From Hygrophila difformis (lineage: Eukaryota > Streptophyta > Magnoliopsida > Lamiales > Acanthaceae), in assembly GCA_030278955.1 (NCBI GenBank), contig JAOANR010000015.1:23928064-23992063 (forward strand): a stretch of DNA of 64,000 nt. Reading direction: 5' to 3'. The translations under genes were made by a program, and so were the position numbers. Below the pieces are notes generated by a model. That model was not told the DNA's origin and made no database searches. It was given only the letters and a program-made list of their open reading frames with translations. Positions 34,770-46,267 of the stretch are shown here, piece after piece; the first letter of the stretch is position 1, and every line of letters starts with the position of its first letter.

Positions 34770-36780
34770 TTGTTGTGTAAATCGGGTTAGTTTCCACCAA
34801 AATTATATCCGAATAATAGAGCTATTAATTAAACAATAAAGAGAACACCAATATTTAACGAGGTTCGGCACAAATTTTCCTACGTCCTCCGGGCCCCACC
34901 GAATTATTATTTTACTATGAGGGAGAAATATTACAAAAAGGTTTTGGAAATAATTTCCTGACAGATAAAACCCACTCGACAAGGGAGACTTACAAAAGCC
35001 TAAAAACTAAACTCTCCCTCTCAAGAATTTGCTACACAAGACACTACAAGAAAAACAGACTTTACCGACCGCACATTGCGGTCGGTAACACCATTATACG
35101 GGTCGGCTGAGGGGGTTACCGACCGCACTCCCGACCGCAGCGGTCGGTCGGGAGTGACTTCGTCGACATCTTGCCGTCGACCGCTTATCTCGTAGTCGGT
35201 AACGTTCCCGACCCCCCTACCGACCGCAAATGCGGTCGGTAGGTGTTGCCGACCGCCTTGCAGACCGAATCTGCGGTCGGCAACTTCCGCCAAAAAAAAA
35301 ATAAAAAAAAAGCTCCCGACCCACCTGCCGACCGCATATGCGGTCGGCAACCTCCCATATGGCCAACAGGCCATCCTGTTTTCCAGGAAACCAACCTGTA
35401 ACCAAAAATTCCAAATCCAAAAACACCAACAATACAAAACATCCTGAAAACAATACCATAACACTAGAAAACATCCTCAAAACAACATAAAAAAGAGGTA
35501 ATCCCGACATAACCTCAAAACAACATAATTTAATAAAAAGCTACATGTTTTCATACTCCGTAAAGTATATGGAATATGAATCCACAAATCCATACTAAGT
35601 GTTTATCCAAAATACATATCACTCAAAAAAACAAGTGAATCCAAAATACAAATCACCCAACATCCATCTACAAATCCCAACCTCACTCAACATCCAATAT
35701 CAAACAAGTCCAAATATGCAAATGTCCTCAATGTGCAGTAATATCACCTGCCATGCCAAAGCCACCCCCGAGATCATCATCATCACCATCGTCCGGAGAA
35801 GGAGGTCTACATCCTTTCAATCTCTCCACGTCCTCCTGAATCGTCTGCTGCCTCTGGGACCATTCCTCCATAGTTGTCTTTAAAGCATCAAATTCGTCCC
35901 TTCTGACATTGTACATTCTTGACTCATCAGTGGTGTCATCCCCGTACGTGGTCGGAATAGCCTTAGCTAGAAGGTGGCTCGCCGGTGGGGGGTGGCTCGA
36001 AGAAGGGTTCCCCGTCGCGTGCCCAACTCGGTGTAGGGTGGCTCGTGTCGGGGGAGAGTCGTGGTCGGCTGGCTCGATGCGGGGAGGCTCGTGGTGGTCG
36101 GAAGGAGGGGGTGAATCGGAGGTGGTGAAAATGGTGGGAGGCGGCGGCTTGTAACTGAGTTACAGCCCATTGGGCACGATTAAATGCCCTAGGCTACCGA
36201 TCGCATATGCGGTCGTAGCGCGGTCGGGAACATCCTCCTGGAAACGACCCGCAAGGTTGGGGTCGGGAGCTGCAGTCGGGAACTCCTAATTTTCTTGTAG
36301 TGAGAGAATTAATTCTGCAGGCCTTTTCTTTTGCCTTGCTGGGTATAAGATTCCAACTAATGCCTCCTATTTATATGCATGTGATGGGGCAGTAGGTAGC
36401 AGCAACTTAAACAGGAGGAGACGTATTTTGCACAGTAATAGGCACGTGAGCAACAGCTATATCAACAGCGTAGAAGACTGAAGACAATAACATTAAAGTT
36501 CACCAAACCTATTAATTAGGGCGGACCACATTCACAGGGGTTAATACCATATGGAACGGCTTCGCGGGAGACTCTCCACAGTCGGATAGCGGAAGAAAGA
36601 ATAGAAGAGTCGAAAGCAAGTAGGCGGAGGATTAAGGCAGGACAAGGAAGGGTCAGATGTAATTATTAGGGAACCCAAGGGCAAAACGGTAATACAATAT
36701 GAATCAGTCACACTTATATTTAAATAGAGATATAGTAACCGATTATCTCAAGAATCATCCATTCTTTATACCATAGTTAT
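34770..36780. repeat. Dispersed repeat (LTR-like text) interrupted by a CACTA element
   Basis: 34840-34960 carries text typical of dispersed plant LTR-type repeats (ATTTAACGAGGTTCGGC, CCTACGTCCTCCGGGCCCC). It resumes after 36302 with AGAGAATTAATTCTGCAGG. The 36303-36780 part holds no gene. Termini were not identified, so the class is uncertain. Confidence 0.35.
35042..36302. mobile_element. Non-autonomous CACTA element (1,261 bp) with CCGACCGCA subterminal repeats
   Basis: It starts CACTACAAGAAAAA and ends TTTTCTTGTAGTG, and is flanked on both sides by the 3-bp duplication AGA (35039-35041 and 36303-36305). The ends are packed with ACCGACCGCA / TGCGGTCGG motifs. The middle (35400-36150) has no transposase; a proline/serine-rich open frame there on the minus strand is probably chance. 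It differs in subterminal motif from the 5097 element, so it is a distinct subfamily with the same termini. Confidence 0.9.
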
Positions 36781-36784
36781 CAAA

Positions 36785-36925
36785 ATCGCGATCCTGATCG
36801 TAGGATCGCACGATCCTACGATCCCACCCATAAAAAACGATCCGGATCGCCATAGGATCGCAAATATGGTAGGATCGCAGTAGGATCGGTAGGATCGGAG
36901 TAGGATCGTAGGATCTACATGTCAA
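36785..36925. repeat. GGATCG-rich cluster
   Basis: About 130 bp contains well over a dozen GATC words, mostly as GTAGGATCG or CGATCCTACG, in both orientations near its start. Unclassified; it could be the end of a MITE-like repeat. Confidence 0.5.
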
Positions 36926-37031
36926 AATTATTGAGTGTGGAGATGATCCATCGTTTCTTGCTCTTATTTTTTTTTTCTTTCATTATTTTATTTCCCATCC
37001 CTACATAGTTATATCAATTACTGCTATTTAG

Positions 37032-37294
37032 TACTCCCTCCGTCCCGCCTAACGTGTCTTGTTTGACTTTTTGACACTGTTCATTGTTCGACTTTGACTC
37101 AATTATATTGTATGTATATATTTGGAAAAAATAGTCGAGTTTAGTCTTGTTAGAATCGTATGATCACGTAGTTTTATAATATATATTTTACATAACTTTT
37201 CATTATGCATATTTTGAGATATTAACAATTGAAAAAGTGCATTGGAGTATGTGCAGAAGCGAAACAAGACAAGTTAAATGGCACAGAGGGAGTA
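37032..37294. mobile_element. Stowaway-like MITE upstream of dioxygenase copy 3
   Basis: The left end is TACTCCCTCCGTCCCGCC and the right end GCACAGAGGGAGTA. The right end lies 448 bp before the start codon of the gene. Confidence 0.85.
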
Positions 37295-37637
37295 ATTCTA
37301 ATTGTATCTCCTGTCCTGGGCAATGTGTGTCGCTCCAAAAACATCTCATTAATTGGTTGGTCAACATCAATATCAATATGTTAATATTAAAATAGGATAA
37401 GTACCAGTACCAAATACCAATCTATCTATGTTCATCATTTTGCGAATTAAGTAAAAATCTCTAGGTAAGATTTACGTCATGGATGACTCCATAACCAGCA
37501 GGCATTCATATTGTACTCCAGACTCTTATCTTCCACATCCACGCATTATTTTAAACCTAAATTCTCCTAGCCCTCCAAAAAAAGAAAAATAGATTAAAAA
37601 AATTAAAAAAAAAATCACGTTAATGGTGAATTTCAGA

Positions 37638-37643
37638 CACGTG
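37638..37643. promoter_or_regulatory. G-box upstream of dioxygenase copy 3
   Basis: CACGTG within TTTCAGACACGTGAAA, 99 bp before the ATG. The flanks match those of the copy 2 G-box. A TATATATCC stretch at about 37673 may be the TATA region. Confidence 0.5.
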
Positions 37644-37741
37644 AAAGAAAAGGTTGTCTTCATTTTGTTCGTATATATCCAAACCACATACCCACGAGAT
37701 TATTAACTTCAAACATTATTCCCCAGTCACAAATTAAAACC

Positions 37742-39396
37742 ATGGATGATCAGATCCCCGACAGGATGGAGCTTCTCCGGGCATTCGACGATACACGCGC
37801 CGGAGTCAAAGGCCTGTCCGATTCCGGCATCGTAAAACTTCCCAGGATCTTTGTCAGGCCGCAGGAGGAACTGTCCCAAGACGAAGGATGTAATAAAAAG
37901 TCTGATATTCAAATCCCTATTATCGACCTGGATGGCGTCGTCGAGGTCACCGACAGGAGGAGACAAATAATTGAGGAAGTAAGAATTGCATTGGAGACCT
38001 GGGGATTCTTCCAAGTGGTGAATCACGGGATTCCCCTATCGGTTCTCGATGGGATGATCGACGGCGTCCGTGCATTCAACGAGCAGGAACCAGAGATTAA
38101 GAAAGAATACTACACCAGGGATCCAACCAAACCCGTGAGATACAACAGTAGCTATGATTTGTATACAGCCAAGACTGCGAGCTGGAGGGACACGTTGACT
38201 CTGTCGTTTTCGGGCACCGATGATGATGCTAAAGATATCCATCGCGAAAAAATACCTCCTCATTGCAGGTTTGATGAATGCGTTTACCGTTGACTTCTAG
38301 TGTTATTTGCTAGAGATATTGGCCCATCTTTCATTTAGTTCTATTGAATGTAATAATAATAAAGAAATTATAGTCTCATTTTTTTTGTTTAGATATGTTT
38401 AACCGGATAGTTTTTATAATAAATGTTTTATGTATTTTAATTGTTTTTTGAGATATCAACTAAACAAGTGCATTGAACATAGTCAAATCCATATATATAT
38501 ATATTACTAAATCAGTGTATATGCACGATGAAGCTAATATAATTCTTTTCACGGTTAAAAGTTTTATGTTTGACGCGACTCTGTGCACCCGTTGGATTTT
38601 TGTGGTGACACTGTTATCTTACTTCCACCTAGCTTTTTTTTTTTTTCTTTTTTTTTTTCTTTTTTTAAGTACGGAATATTTTTGCTTGCATTAATAGGGA
38701 TTCGGCCCTGGAATACTCGAAACACATAGGAATCTTTGGAAATGTTGTGCTTGGGATACTCTCTGAAGTTCTAGGGCTTAAAACAGATCACCTTAAAGAC
38801 ATGGAATGCTCAAAGGGGCACCGGCTCCATTGCCACTACTATCCTGCGTGTCCTGAGCCCGACATGGCGATTGGGACGGCCAAGCATTCTGATGCAGGAT
38901 TCCTCACTATCCTTTTGCAAAATCAAATTACCAGTGGCCTCCAGGTTCTACACGAAGACGAATGGATCGATGTCCGGCCCACTCCCGGAGGCCTCGTCAT
39001 AAACGGCGGGGATCTTCTCCATGTACGTGTTTCTTTCCATGCACTAATAATATAAATGTAAGCTACGTACTCCCCATTGGATTTCCTTGTAATGCAGATC
39101 CCTAATCTCATTTTCCTACCATGTATGTCCGTTTATGTTTTTGTCAGTTGGTATCAAATGGGAAGTTCAAAAGCGTCGTGCATAGGGCGATAGCGACGAG
39201 GGCAGGGCCAAGAATCTCGGTGGCATGCTTCTTCTCTGGGCCAGTGAATGCATACAAGAAGTATGGGCCGATAGAAGAGCTGATATCCGAAGAGAATCCA
39301 GCAATGTACAAAGCAGTGGTGTTGGGTGAATATGTGAAGAAGTTCTTCGCAACAGCGCTGGAGAGTTATAGTGCTCTTGATTATTACAAGCTGTGA
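37742..39396 (+). CDS. 2-oxoglutarate/Fe(II)-dependent dioxygenase, ACC-oxidase-homolog type (copy 3)
   Basis: Exons 37742-38268, 38698-39022 and 39148-39396 (GT-AG, same phases as copies 1 and 2) give 366 residues. The start [17 protein letters not shown] aligns with the other copies. It has an N-terminal DIOX_N-like region. The Fe(II) ligands are H239-x-D241 and H296, and R306-I-S308 binds 2-oxoglutarate. The segment before the second intron reads INGGDLLH where the others have INIGDLLQ, a visible change close to the active-site strand. Intron 1 (429 bp) is much longer than in copy 2 (92 bp) and T-rich. The complete frame and good splice sites suggest a functional gene. Reaction type is as for the family, with substrate unknown; neofunctionalisation among the copies is plausible. 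Confidence 0.95.
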
Positions 39397-39429
39397 ACAT
39401 TTTATGCATGTCCGAAGTCTTATTTTACA

Positions 39430-39592
39430 TAGGTTTGTGGTAAGTCTCCAAACTCCCAACGTATTGCTTGGGTGTTCGAATCCCCACCCAGCCCCCTATC
39501 TATCCCCTTTGTTTCGTTTTTAAGTAGTGTAGCATGGACTCTCACCACTAATTTCGAAGACTTTAATGACTCCTCCCAATAAAAAAAATAAT
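39430..39592 (+). mobile_element. SINE, degraded copy just downstream of dioxygenase copy 3
   Basis: It contains B-box-like GGTGTTCGAATCCCC, then CCCCCTATCTATCCCC, TAGTGTAGCATGGACTC and an A7 tail. It begins about 35 bp after the stop codon, so the gene's 3' UTR may run through it. Confidence 0.6.
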
Positions 39593-39639
39593 ACATTTTA
39601 CATATAATTTTTTCCGGTTAAAATAGGGGGCCAGAGCCG

Positions 39640-39890
39640 TTTGATCCCAAAACTTGATGTACAACGTGCATTCCAGCTATATCTTGGAGAATACCAATTA
39701 AACTATCAGGAGGTCTAAGTAAGTGGTGGATTCCGTGGAAGGGTTACCTCCTCTAACTAAGGCGTCCGCAGCTTGCTTGTATTCCCTGCGAATAAGTTTG
39801 AAGACAATGTTTCCATTCCAAAGATGTTTATCTCGCCAATTTGCTGTGACTACTAATTTCAATTGAAATAATATAACGAATGGAACCCGT
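39640..39890 (-). pseudogene. Fragment resembling the RNase H domain of a LINE-type element
   Basis: On the minus strand the text reads NIVFKLIRREYKQAADALVRGGN, the pattern found near the end of RNase H-like domains in plant non-LTR elements and their relatives (R-E-x-N-x-x-A-D-A-L-A). No reverse transcriptase is nearby. Assignment rests on this short match only. Confidence 0.35.
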
Positions 39891-40031
39891 TGTTAACCAG
39901 TCTTGGCTGGTTATGCTGTAACGTCAGAAATTGGGGTTCTATTTTTCCCTACACGCGTCCTAGCTTGGTGCACCGTCCATTACACATTCATTTCATTTTC
40001 GTGCAACCCCAGTCCCACCCGGCCTTCCACA

Positions 40032-41009
40032 TGTTGGGTCATGTGTTTTGACGGAAGTTCAACACTAATGATCAAACCACCATGGCAGCAGTCTACATGT
40101 GTGACATGGATTATTTGAAAGATTGGCTTCAGCCCCAACGACTCTTTTCCTAATCTGGGGAGTTTATTTACTAACATTTTATTACAGGACTCCTTTCCCA
40201 GATTAGAGAAATAGAGTTTGATCAAGTTCACACTCAACCTGTCAAATCTCAACAGCTCTTTTCCTGACAGGAAATAAATTCAAATTCAAAGCACCAACCT
40301 CCCAACAACTAGATTTTTTGAATGTTGTGCTACCTGGTTAAAAAGGGATTTCAGGGGAATGGAGACACAACCACTTCTACTATCAACAATCAAGTTCCTA
40401 AAATCCTCTCTAAGCATTTGGTGAAGTGTGTGAGAAAAAGCTATCGATTTCCAGCCCTCTGTTCACCGAACCCATCTGTTGCTGCATGATCGAATAGCCT
40501 TGGACATATCTGTGATTGTTTGCAGATTGTTAAATCACTTGAAGAGACTGTCCAAAGGTTTCACAGGAGACAAGCTTACATCGTTCATATCTTCTTGTTT
40601 CGGAGGGGTGCTTCTCAGCCTTCTTCAGGGAAAATTCAAGGTGGGTCAGCTTTGGGGAGTTGAAATAGGTGGAGAGACCTATACCAGAACTTGGGATAGC
40701 TTCTGGTCACAACAACTATCTGCCTGGAGATTAGGGTGAAGTCATTCTCTTTATTTTACTAGTGTGTGTGGTTGTACACCATCGTTAAAACACATAGTAA
40801 AATAACCTCCTGGATTGGTATCCCCCAGAGCCGAAGGCCGAACTGGGTCAACAATTACTTATCTCACTGATTTACTTTATGCATCTTATTTACTCCGCTG
40901 TGCTTATCTTATACCTTGGTATAATAATCTGTTGGTTTGTTGTCTGAGTTCATTCTTTACAGTGAACCATTCCATAAAGTATATCTTTTGCTTCCCCGTG
41001 GACCTAACG
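40032..41009 (+). repeat. 5' long terminal repeat
   Basis: 978 bp, from TGTTGGG to CCTAACG. It differs from the 3' LTR by scattered substitutions and a larger indel near 40375-40440. Confidence 0.9.
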
Positions 41010-41055
41010 ATTGGTATCAGAGCCACACTCTTTCGAGAGAGATCCAAATAGCAAG

Positions 41056-43061
41056 ATGAGTGAAGGATGGTCATTCAACATGCCCCCATTGCTCGATGGG
41101 ACAAACTTTTCCTTCTGGAAGAACATGATGCGCTCCTTTTTTATGTCAGTCGATGATAGGGCTTGGGATGCAGTGTTCACAAACTATGAACCCCCTTCGG
41201 TAACTGTTGATGGCGTTGCCAAGCCTAAAGATAAAAAGAAATGGACTGCAGGGGATAGGATCAACTGTAACATGAACTCTAAGGCACTATATTCTATCTT
41301 CAGTGCAGTGACCGAGGACCAATATATCCTTATCTCTGCCTGTACCACGGCCTATGAAGCATGGGAGATACTGGTAAACTTTCATGAAGGTTCGGCTCCT
41401 GTTAGAACTTCTAAAATCATTTCTATCGAAGCTCAATTTCATAAACTTGTCATGAATGAACATGAGTCTATCAATAGTTATATTAGTAGAATCCGTGCTC
41501 TAACCGACCAAGCTCAAAAGCTTGGTAAGACCTACTCCTCCCAGGAGATAGTTCGAAAAATTGTAGGTACTATCTCTGAGATATTCAATGCCAAAATTGC
41601 TGCTCTTGAATTGCAAGAAAACTATGCAACCATAGCTGTTGATGAACTAATGGAGATCTTACAGTCATGGGAGATGGATCACTGTAAGAATTTCACAGGT
41701 AAGACTGTGGCATTCAAGCTGGAGTCTAAACCACATAACGAACCTATAGAGGAGTCGAGTTCAGTTGATGATGATGAGGAGGAGGACTTGGTTAAGCTCT
41801 CACAACGCATTGCCAGGATCCTCAGGGATAAGAAGTCCAAACTTTTTGGGAACAAGAGGGGAGAAAGTTCTTCTAAGCAAAGACCAGAAAGGAGGAAGAG
41901 TGACAGAAATGAAAAGAAACAATCCAAAGATTCTTCCGATTCACGTGGCCCTAGATGTTGTGAATGTGACGGCTATGGTCATGTGAGATCTGATTGTGCA
42001 AACCTCAAAAATATGTCAGAGGAATCAAATAAGACCTATGTGCAACCTTCTGTGTCGATGACGATTCCACCTCTAGTGACAACCAAGATGAAAATAATGT
42101 TGCATTTATCACTTGGGACTCAGATTCTGAGACAGACTCTGAATCGGACAACGTTGGTAACCTTCCTATCCTTATAACTCCGTTAAATTTTAATGATGGT
42201 TCTCCTTCTACTTTTGACAGGAAAGAAAAGCAGAGTGTTGAAACTAAGTTGCAAATTGATCATGAAGTTCTTAGAGGAGATTTTGCTGCTCTAAAAGATG
42301 AGCATGAGCACTTCAAAGTGAAATATTTTGCTCAAAGGGAAGAGTTAACAGATGTCTGCAATGAAAGTGATAAGCTGAGAAATCTTGTAAACATCCTGGA
42401 GCCAAGTTCAGTGGAGTTGTCCAACAAAAGAGATGAACTTGCCGAACAGGTTCACAAGCTCACAGTTGCTAATGGAGGACGTATAGAACAGGTCAATGTC
42501 CTGTCCAATCAAAAGATTGAACTCGAGGAACAGGATACCACACTTACTCAACAAGTTCAAGAGTTGAAAGCCAAAGTATCCAGCTTAGAAGAATTGGCTA
42601 GCAAGTTGAACAAAGGAAAATGTGTTCTTGAGGAAATTATTTCATCTACTAGAGCTCATGGTGATAGACGTGGAATTGGTTATACAAAGGAATGTTCCAG
42701 CTCTACTCAAAGGCTTTTTATTAAAGAATGAACCATTCCTAAGGAGATCCCAATGAGAAGCACAAAAGAGATCATCGATCAAGTCAAAGGATCAAAGAGA
42801 ATAACCAGACGACGTGTTCCACCTCCTGTACCTTTGGAATGTGAGTATTGTCACAATTATAGTCACAAAGCAGGAGCCTGCCACATTCTTGCCAGAGATG
42901 CTCTATCTGGCAAACCAGTTATATGGCCGAATGAGGATGTAAAAAGGAGCATTCCAAGAAGAGAATGGTGTGCCAAAGGAACCATGAGTTTCACATCAAG
43001 GATCGAATCAAGCAAGGTTGAATCATTAAGAAGAGACCTTGGGATCTGCAACTTTGTCTGA
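41056..43061 (+). pseudogene. Copia-type gag polyprotein with frameshift and stop
   Basis: From the ATG at 41056 the frame gives a UBN2-type gag domain (residues about 60-230, with YEAWEILVNFHEG and INSYISRIRALTDQAQKLG). An acidic/basic linker and a CCHC knuckle (CCECDGYGHVRSDC) follow. Near 42050 the sensible reading changes frame into an acidic stretch (DSDSETDSESDN), a coiled-coil region (42249-42700, EELTDV...LRNLV...LAEQVHKL) and, after a TGA at 42729, a second CxxC-x4-H-x4-C knuckle (CEYCHNYSHKAGAC). That part ends at 43061. It would package RNA if intact, with enzymes supplied in trans. The frame change and the stop show decay. Confidence 0.8.
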
Positions 43062-43652
43062 ATGAAGCTGATCGGATTTCCCCCCATTGTGTAAACGGTT
43101 CAAATTCCTAACCCAAAACTTGTTCAATATGTTTATTTGCTAAGGATTTGGGCTGCAGGAATATAATTTTTAGGGGGAGACCAAAGAGACCCATTGGACC
43201 GACCCAATATGTCACCTCAAGATAGTCTATTATCTTATATCTTGGTCCATGAGTCAATTGCACAAATGCAGAGCAAATATGAGCAAGGCTTAGCCTTGTT
43301 GCCTGACACATGGTCCGATGATTAGAATGCCATAATTCAACATCTGGAGAGATCAAATTCAACGTGCTATATTAAACAACCTCTGGAGATTGGTAACATC
43401 TTTCTAACTCTAATCTCTTTTCGATATATGGTTTTTGAACTGATGATTTTTGGTTGCTGGATATTTCCTCCTGTGATTTGAATGTACAAGCTCTATGTTG
43501 ACATTGTTATATTTTCTAAAGAGCTTATTCTTTTTGGGAAATGTACACAGTGGTTGGGTAAATGAGATGCATTTATTTTTCTTGTAATCTTGTTTGGTTC
43601 TTCATCGGTTGTATTTGTGTGCCGGCTCATTTCCTGTCAAAAAGGGGGAGAT

Positions 43653-44568
43653 TGTTGGGTCATGTGTTTTGACGGAAGTTCAATACCGATGATCGAACCA
43701 CCATGGCAGCAGTCTACATGTGTGACATGGATTATTTGAAAAACTGGCTTCAGCCCCAACGACTCTTTTCCTAATCTGGGGAGTTTATTTACTAACATTT
43801 TATTACAGGACTCCTTTCCCAGATTAGAGAAATAGAGTTTGAACAAGTTCACACTCAACCTGTCAAATCTCAACACAGGAAAGAAATTCAAATTCAAAGT
43901 ACTGACCTCCCAACAGCTAGATTTTTTTAATGTTGTGCTACCTGGTAAAAAAGGGATTTCAGGGGAATGGAGAAAAAGCTATCGATTTGCAGCCCTCTAT
44001 TCACCGAACCCATCTGTTGCTGTAAGATCGAATAGCCTTGGACATATCTGTGATTGTTTGCAGATTGTTAAATCACTTGAAGAGACTGTCCAAATGTTTC
44101 ACATGAGACAAGCTTACACCGTTCATATCTTCTTGTTTCAGAGGGGTGCTTCTCAGACTTCTTCAGGGAAAACTCAAGGCGGGTCAGCTTTGGGGAGTCG
44201 AAATAGGTGGAGAGACCTATACCAGAACTTGGGATAGCTTCTGGTCACAACAACTATCTGCCTGGAGATTAGGGTGAAGTCATTCTCTTTATTGTAATAG
44301 TGTGTGTGGTTTGTACACCATCGTTTAAACACATAGTAAAATAACCTCCTGAATTGGTATCCCCAAACGTAGGCCCAAGGCCGGACGGGTCAACAATTAC
44401 TTATCTCGCTGACTTACTTTATGCATCTTGCTGACTTACTTTATGCATCTTACTCCGCTGTGCTTATCTTATACCTTGGTATAATAATCTGTTGGTCTGT
44501 TGTCTGAGTTTATTCTTTACAGTGAACCATCGCATAAAGTATATCTCTTGCTTCCCGTGGACCTAACA
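43653..44568 (+). repeat. 3' long terminal repeat
   Basis: 916 bp, from TGTTGGG to CCTAACA. It contains a small internal duplication TTGCTGACTTACTTTATGCATC near 44,400 that is absent from the 5' copy. Its right end lies 215 bp before the CASP-like start codon. Confidence 0.9.
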
Positions 44569-44782
44569 CCACCATCTAACCATTCTTCATAATTGCTCCA
44601 CCCCTTAGGATTGGGAAAATTTTTCTTTTCTTCGATTTCCAATATTCTGTTTCAATATCTGTGTTTTTGCTTTGGAAGGAAATTGGGTGGTAGTAGGGTA
44701 CTAATACAAGTGCAAGTGGAGAGGGCGTGTTAGTGTTTGGGGAAATTGGGGGAGGAACTAGGGTTTACGTAGATACTATAAA

Positions 44783-45787
44783 ATGAGAGATTTTGCAGGG
44801 ACTTGTACTGGACTCACTCTCAGAATCGCTCAGTGCTTCTTCTTTGCAGCCGCTTCTATTGCTTCTGTCATCTTTACCAACGCTTTCTTCAATTACACGG
44901 CTTTCTGGTTATTCTTTTTGTCCTTCCCATATAACACACACTGCCATTGGTAACAGTCTTTTTGTCGATCTGTTTATGTGTGTGTGAGAGCGATGGCGGT
45001 GCTCCCCATAAAAATATGCACGATTCTGAAACATTATCCATTGTAAAAAAAAAATGATACATAAAGATCAGAGGGATGACTTACTCTGTTATGTTACACC
45101 ATTGTTTGTCTCATGTAGAAATGATTTTGGCGCTATGATATGATTCCCTTTAAAACGTCACACAATAAATAGTAGGATTGTGCCACCAGAATAAAGTCGA
45201 AGGGATGACTTAAAAGAGATTTCTGACCTTATGAATTATGATTGAAGTTAATCTTATCCTTTACTTTGAATATCAGTGTTAACCTCATTGCACTTTTAAT
45301 CTTTTCTAGCTACTTAATCGCTGCAATGGCTGCACAAGTGCTTTGGAGTTCAATGCTTGCTTGTGCGGATGCCTATGTATTGTTGAAGAAGAGGGTTGTC
45401 CACAACTATGCTCTTGTCAGCATCTTTGTATTCGGTGATTGGGTTAGTTTCTAGATGTCGCCTAGATTCTTGTCCTTAATACTCTAGAGGAATCCTGTGA
45501 CTTTTGGTTGCCTTCTTACATAATGTTTTATCATTTGTGGATAGATCACAACAACATTGTCCCTTGCAGCAGCAGCATCCACGGCCTGCATAACTGTACT
45601 GTACTTTAACGATTTGGATGTCTGCAGTTTGGGTGTACAATGCACAAAATATAAAATGGGTATTGCAATGGCTTTCTTAAGCTGGAGAACGATTTCTATT
45701 TCTGCAAACATCATGTTGTGGCTTCTTGCAAGAGGTTTGCTTTTCCTGCTTACTAAGATTGTTTCTCTTGGTGATGTTTGTGTCTGA
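44783..45787 (+). CDS. CASP-like membrane protein (CASPL5-type)
   Basis: Exons 44783-44907, 45310-45442 and 45545 to about 45787. The model starts [18 protein letters not shown], and four hydrophobic segments fit the MARVEL-like CASP fold. Exon 1 carries segment 1 ([13 protein letters not shown]), exon 2 segment 2 plus the charged loop [14 protein letters not shown], and exon 3 segments 3 and 4, with the family's extracellular [15 protein letters not shown] between them. Splice phases agree (125 + 133 nt = 86 codons). The model gives about 166 residues; the 3' end is uncertain, since a GT just after the final WLLARG could be a donor to a tiny last exon. CASP-like proteins form plasma-membrane scaffolds. 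A Copia-type LTR ends 215 bp upstream, and TATAAA sits just before the ATG. Confidence 0.82.
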
Positions 45788-46267
45788 TTTAAGAGCATTG
45801 AAGCCAAAGTCCTACATAGAGAAAAGGGAAAGGAAGAAATATAGCTCTTCACCGAGGCTTGACCCAAAACATCGTTTCTTATTGATGTATTGTGCTTGTT
45901 TGACTTGCGCACACGTGTTTGTGATATATCGTGCTTGCTAGATTCAAGAACACAAGCTCAAGCTTGAGTTCAAGTGTGCTAGATCAATGAAAAGTAAAGA
46001 AAAACATATAAGCGACAAGTTTTTTGCTCATAACCTTCATGTAAAGTAGCACACACGATGCAGCTCTCCATCCTTACAAATTGCAACTAAAACTTGCTGA
46101 GTAGCTCAATGTTCCATGAGGATGGAACACTAAGTGTAGATAGCAAAAACAACCAAGATTTGTTTTAACATATATTTACAGGTAAGGTAAACATCTATGG
46201 TGGTTTTAAACATTTCTTAGTTCCAGGGTGTATTTTGTTTTGGAGCATAAATTTTGTTATTCAAACA
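45788..46267. other. Convergent intergenic spacer between CASP-like and bHLH genes
   Basis: The two genes converge here. The spacer should hold both 3' UTRs. No coding signal or repeat was recognised. Confidence 0.4.

Larger units (their letters stand above)
40032..44568 (+). mobile_element. Non-autonomous Copia-type LTR retrotransposon (gag only)
   Basis: LTRs at 40032-41009 and 43653-44568 start TGTTGGGTCATG and end CCTAACA (CCTAACG in the 5' copy). The flanking five bases CCACA and CCACC look like a target duplication with one change. A primer-binding site TGGTATCAGAGCC, matching initiator Met-tRNA, begins at 41012. A purine tract AAAAAGGGGGAG precedes the 3' LTR. The 3' LTR is 62 bp shorter and lacks a block around AACCACTTCTACTATC that the 5' LTR has. 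The interior encodes gag only; no protease, integrase or reverse transcriptase is present. Confidence 0.92.

Noticed and set aside
35021..35510. Open frames in the CACTA left end
   Set aside because: They are read through GACCGCA subterminal repeats and contain no transposase motif.
41011..41055. 15-codon upstream extension of gag
   Set aside because: It would begin at a TTG within the primer-binding site; the ATG at 41056 is the natural start.
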